This document shows, in pieces, positions 1 to 5,147 of a DNA stretch of 10,608 bases; the stretch's first letter is position 1; each line of letters begins with the position of its first letter. Source of the stretch: an uncultured Opitutia bacterium (GTDB lineage: Bacteria > Verrucomicrobiota > Verrucomicrobiia > Opitutales > UBA953). The DNA lies in contig CAJBPJ010000140.1 in assembly GCA_903957465.1 (NCBI GenBank), positions 1 through 10,608 on the forward strand, read 5' to 3'. A program made the position numbers and the translations under genes. The notes under the pieces are model-generated. The model saw only the letters and a program-made list of their open reading frames with translations. It was not told the origin of the DNA and did not search any database.

Positions 1-199
1 CTTACCCCGTCGTAGTTTCGCAGGTTCAGGCATCGGTGGCATCGCCGAGACCCAAGAGATGCTCGAGTTCTGCGCGCAGCACGGAATTGTTTCAGACATC
101 GAAATGATTTCGATGCAGAAGGTAAATGAAGCCTGGGATCGTATGCTGAAGCAGGACGTGCGCTACCGCTTCGTAATTGATATGAAGACGCTGGCCTAA
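1..199 (+). CDS. NAD(P)-dependent zinc alcohol dehydrogenase, C-terminal fragment (YahK-like)
   Basis: This is the last 65 codons of a plus-strand gene cut by the left edge; the frame runs from base 2 to a TAA at 197-199. The visible end contains GSGIGGIAETQEML, then FCAQHGIVSDIEMI, then VRYRFVIDMKTL. These are the C-terminal signatures of the cinnamyl-alcohol-dehydrogenase/YahK branch of zinc-dependent medium-chain dehydrogenases, which reduce aldehydes to alcohols with NADPH in the cytoplasm. The GGIAETQEM segment belongs to the Rossmann-fold cofactor domain and the final RYRFVID strand to the catalytic domain. The catalytic zinc ligands and the Rossmann glycines lie outside the window, so substrate and cofactor cannot be checked here. 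It is the only gene on this strand and converges on the sulfotransferase gene. The family call is strong; the exact substrate is unknown. Confidence 0.9.
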   Translation, partial: LPRRSFAGSGIGGIAETQEMLEFCAQHGIVSDIEMISMQKVNEAWDRMLKQDVRYRFVIDMKTLA

Positions 200-237
200 A
201 GCCCCACTGATAGAGGCAATCACCAATCCGAACGCGC

Positions 238-260
238 AAGGCGTGGATACGCCTTTATAA
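238..260 (+). terminator. Hairpin between convergent genes, probable terminator
   Basis: A 7-bp perfect stem AAGGCGT (238-244) / ACGCCTT (249-255) with a GGAT loop is followed by TTAT. It lies 38 bp after the dehydrogenase stop and overlaps the stop codon of the convergent sulfotransferase gene. It could therefore act in both directions. The T tract is short, so termination strength is uncertain. Confidence 0.55.
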
Positions 261-1055
261 GAGTCCAGTTTGCTTGGACAACTCACGCACCCGGTTGAAA
301 TAGTCGTAGCGAGCTAATAGCTCATCGCAGTATGCTAAGTCTTTTTCGGAAAAATAATCTACGTAGCCCCCTACCTTGCCGCGGCGAACTTTGTAGCTGT
401 CGGGATTATCGGCGACGGTGCCACCAAATATCTTTTGATCATACAGCTTACTGAGGTCACCTTTTTTCTCCTGTTCACGCATCTTCTGAAAGCTACTTTC
501 TTGAACAACGCCCTCTATACTACTCAGGGCAAAGGCACTACCCGGCCTTAACCACTTGGTAATGTTCGCGAGTCCATTAACCGAATCAGTTCTTAACGCC
601 TCATAGCTAACCGATTTAAACTTCTTCATCTTACTGCCACGTTCAAGCCACAGTAGATTAAAGATAATAACTTTCTCTACACCAAGGTGAGGATCACGAA
701 TAAAATCAGCTATCGAGATTTCACTATTGGAGCCGAGTCTTAAAGTTTTTTGAAAATACCCTGACACGGCGGTATCTCTCGGGTCGCGGTGGAGAAAAAG
801 TATGCGTCTTTGGAAAAAAGGTAGTGGCAGTACTCTCCAGCGGAAGAGGACTTTCTTGCCTATTTGCAAATCATTGAAGTGGCAGCTGACGTTATACCCA
901 CTACCAGCATGCGTATAACTCATTGGTAAATTCAACTTATCAAGCATGACTCGCAACCATGTACGTCCGGACTTTGGAAAAGAAACAACTGAGCCCAATC
1001 CTTCAGATTTTCTATTTAAGAGAAATATGTCCCGAAATAAGTTAGCTTGGGGCAT
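255..1055 (-). CDS. Sulfotransferase domain protein (PAPS-dependent, cytosolic-type fold)
   Basis: The 266-residue protein carries both PAPS-binding signatures of the sulfotransferase superfamily. The 5'-phosphosulfate loop is FPKSGRTWLR at residues 26-35, with the catalytic-type Lys. The 3'-phosphate motif is RDPRDTAVSGYF at about 90-101. A late RRGKVGG (224-230) followed by YVDYFS matches the conserved RxGxxGxW-like cofactor loop. Such enzymes transfer sulfate from PAPS to a hydroxyl or amine acceptor. The acceptor could be a sugar, lipid or small metabolite and cannot be told from sequence. There is no signal peptide or membrane segment. The ATG at 1055 places the P-loop near residue 26, as is usual; there is no Shine-Dalgarno. 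The gene is visibly AT-richer than its neighbours (sample lines of 35-50% GC against about 57% in prmC), which suggests later acquisition. It stands alone downstream of prmC with an 85-bp gap. Confidence 0.88.
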   Translation of the reverse strand: MPQANLFRDIFLLNRKSEGLGSVVSFPKSGRTWLRVMLDKLNLPMSYTHAGSGYNVSCHFNDLQIGKKVLFRWRVLPLPFFQRRILFLHRDPRDTAVSGYFQKTLRLGSNSEISIADFIRDPHLGVEKVIIFNLLWLERGSKMKKFKSVSYEALRTDSVNGLANITKWLRPGSAFALSSIEGVVQESSFQKMREQEKKGDLSKLYDQKIFGGTVADNPDSYKVRRGKVGGYVDYFSEKDLAYCDELLARYDYFNRVRELSKQTGLL

Positions 1056-1070
1056 CGGGTGTTATGAATG

Positions 1071-1100
1071 CTGATATTGTTTAATGACACTATGTTTCAA
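1071..1100 (-). promoter_or_regulatory. Candidate sigma70-type promoter for the sulfotransferase gene
   Basis: On the minus strand TTGAAA (1100-1095) resembles a -35 box. After an 18-bp spacer comes TATCAG (1076-1071), a weak -10 box. The predicted start of transcription would leave a leader of only about ten bases before the ATG at 1055. The match is modest and by eye only. The -35 sits inside the nested inverted repeat at 1090-1134. Confidence 0.3.
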
Positions 1101-1134
1101 GCACTTACTCTGGCCAGTGCATCGTCTAACATAG
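1090..1134 (-). terminator. Nested inverted repeat after prmC, possible terminator or regulatory hairpin
   Basis: The outer arms CTATGTT (1090-1096) and AACATAG (1128-1134) are a perfect 7-bp inverted repeat. They enclose a second perfect inverted repeat, GCACT (1101-1105) / AGTGC (1116-1120). The structure lies just downstream of the prmC stop and upstream of the sulfotransferase start. It has no clear T run, so it may be a weak terminator for prmC or an operator rather than a classic intrinsic terminator. Confidence 0.4.
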
Positions 1135-1140
1135 AAAATT

Positions 1141-1989
1141 CTATTTGGAAGCTAGCGCTAACCAGAATCTAGGGCGCCCTGAGAGGTCAGCACTACCCTC
1201 TGATTTGCTATAGCCAACGGCCACGGAGACAGCGGCGAGTTGAGAATGCTGCGTAATACCCGTCTCTAGCACGACCCAACCATCAGGATTAAGAAACTTC
1301 GGTGCACCCTCAAGGATACGACGCAGGTCAGCGAGGCCGTCCTCGGGTGCAACAAGCGCTGATAGTGGATCATGTAGGCGCACTTCGGGTTCGGCCGAGG
1401 CGACTTCAGCATCTGTTAAGTAAGGCGGGTTCGAAACGATAAGATCATACTTATCAGTGACAGCGCTAAACCAATCTGACTTTTTAAAACGAACGCGCTC
1501 AGAAAGTCCTGTAAGTAATGCGTTCTCGCGAGCCAGCGCCAATGCATCATCGGACGCATCCACTGCATCAACTGACCAAGCGGGCCGCTCTTGAGCAATC
1601 GCCAGAGCGATGGCGCCAGAGCCTGTGCCCAGGTCAAGCACGCGCACAGCCTGCTCGGCCGGGAAGCATGCGAGAGCGACGTCGATGAGTTCCTCAGTTT
1701 CTGGACGGGGAATGAGGGCGCGCTTATCGGACTTCAGCGTGAGATTGCGAAATTCTACTGTACCTAAGATGTGCTGAAGTGGCTCATGTGCCGCGCGACG
1801 GACGGTGGCATCACGCAACCGCGCTACTTCAGCGTCGGTCAGTAATCGTTCAAACTGAAGGTAGAGATCAAGACGCTTCAAACCGAGTACGCCCGCAAAG
1901 AGGTGTTCAACTTCGCCCTTGGGCTTCACAAAACCTTTACGGCCCAGAAAGTCTTCAGCTTTCCGTAATGTCTCAAGCAGGGTTTGCAT
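1141..1989 (-). CDS. prmC: Peptide chain release factor N5-glutamine methyltransferase PrmC (HemK)
   Basis: PrmC uses S-adenosylmethionine to methylate the Gln of the GGQ motif in release factors RF1 and RF2, which raises termination efficiency. The 282 residues match the family's usual length. The N-terminal helical substrate-binding domain covers about residues 1-90. PRPETE (94-99) precedes the SAM-binding loop DLGTGSGAIALA (119-130). The catalytic NPPY is at 187-190, preceded by the typical YDLIVS strand. The ATG at 1989 lies 2 bp after the stop of the sua5 gene, so the two are one operon with likely translational coupling; no Shine-Dalgarno is seen. prmC is often next to prfA, which is not present in the window. 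The pairing with a Sua5/YrdC gene is also common in bacteria. No residue of the core motifs is missing, and the call is secure. Confidence 0.97.
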   Translation of the reverse strand: MQTLLETLRKAEDFLGRKGFVKPKGEVEHLFAGVLGLKRLDLYLQFERLLTDAEVARLRDATVRRAAHEPLQHILGTVEFRNLTLKSDKRALIPRPETEELIDVALACFPAEQAVRVLDLGTGSGAIALAIAQERPAWSVDAVDASDDALALARENALLTGLSERVRFKKSDWFSAVTDKYDLIVSNPPYLTDAEVASAEPEVRLHDPLSALVAPEDGLADLRRILEGAPKFLNPDGWVVLETGITQHSQLAAVSVAVGYSKSEGSADLSGRPRFWLALASK

Positions 1990-1991
1990 GC

Positions 1992-2972
1992 TTAACGTGC
2001 TGCTGCCCGGCGTAGACGGTCGTTAAGGGCGATGCCAATGCCTTTAGGTTCAGCGAGCTCGACAATGATCACGGAGTGGTGCTGTTGATCGACTAAACGC
2101 AAAAGTGCGAAAAGTCCGTGGGCAGCCTCCACACAGTCGCCATGTTCTGAGAGATAGTAAACGCGCGCATGCGAAGGTACTGTTGGCCGACGTGACTGTA
2201 AAATTAATGCAGCGTCCGTTGGCAATGAGGGCAGGTTCTGGTCGCGCTCAAAAAGTATCATCGGTAGCTTCGGGCTATAATGACGCTCAAGCATTCCGGG
2301 GGCGTCTTGAGCGACATCCTGTGTGCTTGCATGTGTGACGACTTCGAGCGGACCGAGCACAGCTTCGAGTTGTTCGATTGAAATAGGTCCAGGGCGCAGT
2401 AGGCGGACACGACCAGGGTGCGATAAATCGATAATCGTCGACTCAACACCATGGGCACTCGGACCACCATCGACAATCAAAGGGCAACGCGCGCCAAGCG
2501 ATGTACGTACGTGCTCAGCCGTCGTCGGGCTAATATAACCAAAAGGATTCGCACTCGGTGCGGCCAAAGGAAGCCCCGACAGACGAAGTACCTCACGGAA
2601 AATTGGGTGAGCTGGGATGCGCACAGCAACTGTGTCTTTACCCGCAGTTACCAAATCAGGCACGCACGACTGCCGAGCTAGCACGACTGTCAGTGGGCCT
2701 GGCCAAAATTTCGCAACCTTGCTTAGCCGAGAGTCGACAACTGCGATTTGAGCGAGTGCATCAAGGTCAGCAACATGGACGATAAGGGGGTCAAGCAAGG
2801 GGCGACCTTTGGCCTCGAAGATTTTTCGGACTGCCACCGGGTTGAGGGCATCTGCTGCTAAGCCATAAACTGTTTCCGTTGGTAGCGCTACAATCTCGCC
2901 TGAACGCAACACGTCAGCCGCACGTGTGAGATCAGCGGGCGAGTTGGTCAGAAATGGAGACGTGTCGGACAC
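1992..2972 (-). CDS. L-threonylcarbamoyladenylate synthase, Sua5 type
   Basis: The enzyme makes threonylcarbamoyl-AMP from threonine, bicarbonate and ATP, the first step of t6A modification at position 37 of ANN-decoding tRNAs. The 326-residue protein is the long Sua5 form. The YrdC domain (about 10-200) shows PTETVYGL (31-38), KGRP (55-58), WPGPLT (90-95), PSAN (139-142) and VESTIID (176-182). The linker PGMLERHYSPK (225-235) is the conserved loop between the domains. A C-terminal Sua5 domain follows and ends with a GIGIALNDRLRRAA-type helix. The start is GTG at 2972: an in-frame TAG lies four codons upstream and no ATG intervenes. prmC follows after 2 bp. The 5' leader begins with a heptamer repeat array. 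The partner proteins TsaB, TsaD and TsaE are not in the window. Family and function are very well supported. Confidence 0.96.
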   Translation of the reverse strand: MSDTSPFLTNSPADLTRAADVLRSGEIVALPTETVYGLAADALNPVAVRKIFEAKGRPLLDPLIVHVADLDALAQIAVVDSRLSKVAKFWPGPLTVVLARQSCVPDLVTAGKDTVAVRIPAHPIFREVLRLSGLPLAAPSANPFGYISPTTAEHVRTSLGARCPLIVDGGPSAHGVESTIIDLSHPGRVRLLRPGPISIEQLEAVLGPLEVVTHASTQDVAQDAPGMLERHYSPKLPMILFERDQNLPSLPTDAALILQSRRPTVPSHARVYYLSEHGDCVEAAHGLFALLRLVDQQHHSVIIVELAEPKGIGIALNDRLRRAAAR

Positions 2973-2981
2973 AGGGCGAGG

Positions 2982-3009
2982 CTAAGGCCTAAGGCCTAAA
3001 GACTAAAGC
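2982..3009. repeat. Heptamer tandem array A, upstream of sua5
   Basis: There are four consecutive 7-bp units in exact register: CTAAGGC, CTAAGGC, CTAAAGA, CTAAAGC. The array ends 9 bp from the GTG start of sua5. Each unit contains TAA on the plus strand and TTAG on the minus strand, so a 7-bp period puts stops in all frames. It belongs to the same repeat family as the array at 5003-5037. Confidence 0.8.
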
Positions 3010-3027
3010 GGAATGACGTTTATGAGA

Positions 3028-3048
3028 CTAAGGTCTAGTGACTGAGGG
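3028..3048. repeat. Degenerate heptamer units next to array A
   Basis: Three more 7-bp units, CTAAGGT, CTAGTGA and CTGAGGG, lie 18 bp after array A but out of phase with it. They look like decayed copies of the same repeat. They sit between the rpsR terminator and the sua5 start. Confidence 0.5.
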
Positions 3049-3083
3049 ATAATGCAGAAAGGAGCGTGCGGGCGCCCTTAAAC

Positions 3084-3110
3084 AAAAAGGCCACCGAGAG
3101 GTGGCCTTTT
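3084..3110 (-). terminator. Intrinsic terminator of rpsR
   Basis: There is a perfect 11-bp stem, AAAAGGCCACC (3085-3095) against GGTGGCCTTTT (3100-3110), with a four-base loop. On the minus strand it is followed by a further T and TTT after one G. It starts about 22 bp after the rpsR stop. The A/T-flanked, GC-cored stem is a textbook Rho-independent terminator and could work in both directions. Confidence 0.9.
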
Positions 3111-3132
3111 AGGAAACGCTTTTCAGCGCAGC

Positions 3133-3327
3133 TTACTTCATCGTAAGCATGCAACGAGCGCGCTTGATCGCCTTCGTAACATGTCGCTGCTGGGCAGCAT
3201 TCAGACCGGTCAATTTGCGTGGCAGAATCTTGCCAGTCTCAGTGACATAGCGGGTCAGCGCTTCGGGTTGAGCGAAGTCGAAGTCATGAGGGTTCTTGGA
3301 CCGATTAGGATTACCTTCTGTAGTCAT
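3133..3327 (-). CDS. rpsR: Small ribosomal subunit protein bS18, short form
   Basis: bS18 binds the platform of the 30S subunit together with bS6. The conserved core is present: YVTETGKILPRKLTG (about 27-41), then NAAQQRHVTKAIKRAR (about 43-58). At 64 residues it is shorter than the 75-residue E. coli protein. It lacks the basic RRRKFC-type N-terminus and the C-terminal LLPY tail, ending at MLTMK. The start is fixed: an in-frame TGA lies at 3349-3351 and no other ATG, GTG or TTG falls between. The usual partners rpsF, ssb and rplI are absent; the gene lies alone between proS and sua5 with its own strong terminator. On the minus strand a TATAAA at 3378-3373 could be a -10 box, but no good -35 pairs with it. 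The identification is firm. Confidence 0.96.
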   Translation of the reverse strand: MTTEGNPNRSKNPHDFDFAQPEALTRYVTETGKILPRKLTGLNAAQQRHVTKAIKRARCMLTMK

Positions 3328-3428
3328 GGGAGGGTTTGAAATGAGGATTCAAGGGGGGTTCGGCAAGGGTTTTTTATAGGCTCAAGTTGCATAGAGAGCG
3401 CCATTAGCCCATTAAACCTAGCAAATGA

Positions 3429-3467
3429 GCCCTAACAGGGCAAAGACCCCCTAGGCCTTATGGGGTT
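3429..3467 (-). terminator. Two small hairpins at the 3' end of proS, possible terminator
   Basis: Two hairpins follow the proS stop on the minus strand. The first pairs ACCCC (3446-3450) with GGGGT (3462-3466), which includes the stop codon, and is followed by TCTTTG. The second pairs GCCCT (3429-3433) with AGGGC (3437-3441) and is followed by TCATTTG. Both have short stems and poor T tracts, so partial read-through into rpsR is possible. Confidence 0.45.
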
Positions 3468-4992
3468 AATACGCCTTTGCCATAACCACGCGCCGGGCAC
3501 TGGGCTCGCCCGTTACCACACATTTACCCGCTTCGGCAGGGGCATCTATAGGGATGCAGCGGATGGTTACTTTAAGCTCTTCTTTGAGACGCTTCTCCAC
3601 TTCGGCCGAACCATTCCAGTGACAAAGTGCAAACCCGCCATGGATCTCGGGGCGCTCGGGGTTCTTGGGCGCGAAGTAAGCCTTAAGCTCTTCAAAGGTA
3701 TCAATAGTCTTGGTGTGAGCGGCCTGGAAAGCACGCGCACGCGCAAGTAGGTTGTCCTGGATTGCTTGAAGACGATCAGCGATTCCAGCGACAAGTTCGG
3801 CGCGAGGTACCGCTGCCTTTTCTCCATTGTCGCGACGTGCAACCATGGCAACACCTGCAGCAATATCTCGTGGACCAACTTCAATCCGGAGCGGCACGCC
3901 TTTTTTAATCCAACCCCACATTTTTTCGCCACCGCGGAGATCGCGGTCGTCGATGGTTACGGTTAGTGGCCTTCCGTGGAAACTTTTGGCGACGAGTTCC
4001 TGTTGAAGCGTCTTGCAGTAAGCAAGAACCTCCGCGCGCCCGGCTTCATCTTTGTAAATTGGAATAATGACAGCGTGTTGAGGAGCTAAGCGAGGTGGCG
4101 CAATGAGGCCGTCGTCGTCCGCATGGGTCATAATCATGCCACCAATCAAGCGCGTCGACACACCCCATGAGGTAGTATGCGCGTATTGCAAGGTACCACC
4201 TTCATCTTGGAAGCGGATGTTGCAGGACTTGGAGAAGTTTTGTCCGAGATAATGGGATGTGCCTGCCTGCAGCGCCTTACGATCCTGCATCATGGATTCG
4301 ATACAGAATGTTTCGACCGCACCCGGGAAGCGTTCACCTGATGTCTTCGTGCCCTTAATCACTGGCATCGCCATATGATTCTCAGCGAAGTCGGCATAGA
4401 CCTCGAGCATGCGAACGGTTTCTTCCATGGCTTCTTTTTCCGTAGCATGGACGGTGTGGCCTTCTTGCCAGAGAAACTCTGCGGTACGAAGGAAGAGGCG
4501 CGTGCGCATCTCCCAGCGAACCACATTAGCCCACTGGTTAATGAGAATAGGCAGATCGCGATAGGACTGAACCCACTTCGAATATGTTTCACCGATAATC
4601 GTTTCCGATGTTGGGCGAACAATCAGCGGCTCTTCGAGCGGGCCAGCGGGAACAAGCTTACCATCAGGACCTGCTTCGAGACGCGAATGTGTAACAACCG
4701 CACACTCCTTGGCAAAACCATCGACATGTTGAGCCTCCTTTTGGAGGTAGCTCATTGGAATAAAAAGCGGGAAGTAAGCGTTGACGTGACCCGTGGCTTT
4801 AAATTTTGCGTCCAGATCGCGTTGGATATTTTCCCATAACGCATAACCCCAAGGCTTAATCACCATACAGCCACGCACCGGACTGTTTTCAGCAAGGTCG
4901 GCAGCCTTAATCACCTGAAGGTACCACTCAGGGTAATCCTCGGCACGGGTTGGCGTAATGGCTGTCTTGGGCTTGGCTGGCTGCTGTGACAT
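3466..4992 (-). CDS. proS: Prolyl-tRNA synthetase, archaeal/eukaryotic type (ProS type 3)
   Basis: ProRS charges tRNA-Pro with proline in the cytoplasm. The 508-residue length and order of parts fit the archaeal-type enzyme, not the longer bacterial type with an inserted editing domain. The class II core shows RPTSE (126-130), motif 2 from RWEMRTR to LWQEGHT (about 159-180), and motif 3 GVSTRLIGGMIMTHADDDG (277-295). An anticodon-binding domain follows from about residue 305, with VTIDDRDLRGGEKMWGWI in it. The C-terminal domain ends in the characteristic Tyr (AKAY). In that domain only three Cys remain, and the second partner of each usual Cys pair appears changed, so its zinc site may be lost or altered. 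The start ATG at 4992 is followed by a Pro/Lys-rich leader of about 15 residues; no Shine-Dalgarno is present. A heptamer array sits 10 bp upstream. The call is very secure. Confidence 0.97.
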   Translation of the reverse strand: MSQQPAKPKTAITPTRAEDYPEWYLQVIKAADLAENSPVRGCMVIKPWGYALWENIQRDLDAKFKATGHVNAYFPLFIPMSYLQKEAQHVDGFAKECAVVTHSRLEAGPDGKLVPAGPLEEPLIVRPTSETIIGETYSKWVQSYRDLPILINQWANVVRWEMRTRLFLRTAEFLWQEGHTVHATEKEAMEETVRMLEVYADFAENHMAMPVIKGTKTSGERFPGAVETFCIESMMQDRKALQAGTSHYLGQNFSKSCNIRFQDEGGTLQYAHTTSWGVSTRLIGGMIMTHADDDGLIAPPRLAPQHAVIIPIYKDEAGRAEVLAYCKTLQQELVAKSFHGRPLTVTIDDRDLRGGEKMWGWIKKGVPLRIEVGPRDIAAGVAMVARRDNGEKAAVPRAELVAGIADRLQAIQDNLLARARAFQAAHTKTIDTFEELKAYFAPKNPERPEIHGGFALCHWNGSAEVEKRLKEELKVTIRCIPIDAPAEAGKCVVTGEPSARRVVMAKAY

Positions 4993-5002
4993 GGCGAAGG
5001 CT

Positions 5003-5037
5003 CTAGAGACTAAAGACTAAGGGCTAAAGACTAAAGA
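5003..5037. repeat. Heptamer tandem array B, upstream of proS
   Basis: There are five consecutive 7-bp units in exact register: CTAGAGA, CTAAAGA, CTAAGGG, CTAAAGA, CTAAAGA. The array ends 10 bp from the proS ATG, a position very like that of array A before sua5. Read on the proS strand the units are TCTTTAG-like and carry a TAG each, closing every reading frame. Confidence 0.85.
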
Positions 5038-5046
5038 GGGGCGGCG

Positions 5047-5126
5047 GTAGCAGGAAGGGGCAAAGGGTAAGCCGGAAGAAGACTTACAAAGCTCACATCC
5101 TCCCGCTTCCTGCTTCCCGCTTGCTA
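5047..5126. repeat. Inverted pair of purine- and pyrimidine-rich heptamer arrays
   Basis: The left arm (5049-5083) reads as purine-rich 7-bp units AGCAGGA, AGGGGCA, AAGGGTA, AGCCGGA, AGAAGAC. The right arm (5099-5126) reads as CCTCCCG, CTTCCTG, CTTCCCG, CTTGCTA, which on the other strand are the same kind of AGCGGGA/AGCAGGA unit. The outer ends GTAGCA (5047-5052) and TGCTAC (5121-5126) pair perfectly, and an inner GGAAG/CTTCC pairing is possible with a bulge. A long imperfect hairpin between the MATE gene and proS can therefore form. Confidence 0.6.
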
Positions 5127-5133
5127 CTTTATA

Positions 5134-5147
5134 CAGCCTTTAGGCTG
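5134..5147 (-). terminator. Short hairpin over the MATE stop codon, weak terminator candidate
   Basis: CAGCC (5134-5138) and GGCTG (5143-5147) form a 5-bp stem with a four-base loop that contains the TAA stop of the MATE gene. It is followed on the minus strand by TATAAAG, not a T run. Termination alone is doubtful; it may act with the larger inverted heptamer structure downstream. Confidence 0.35.

Noticed and set aside
92..286. 64-codon minus-strand frame overlapping the dehydrogenase end
   Set aside because: It overlaps conserved coding sequence of the dehydrogenase and the terminator hairpin, so it is a chance frame.
3041..3056. CTGAGGGATAATGCAG on the plus strand resembles parts of a TPP riboswitch core
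   Set aside because: There is no matching second half and no plus-strand gene follows; the bases belong to decayed heptamer units next to the rpsR terminator.
4375..4839. 154-codon open frame on the plus strand
   Set aside because: It is antisense to the class II core of proS and has no recognisable domain.
2982..5126. CRISPR-like interpretation of the repeated units
   Set aside because: The units are 7 bp, directly adjacent and without spacers, and no cas gene is present.
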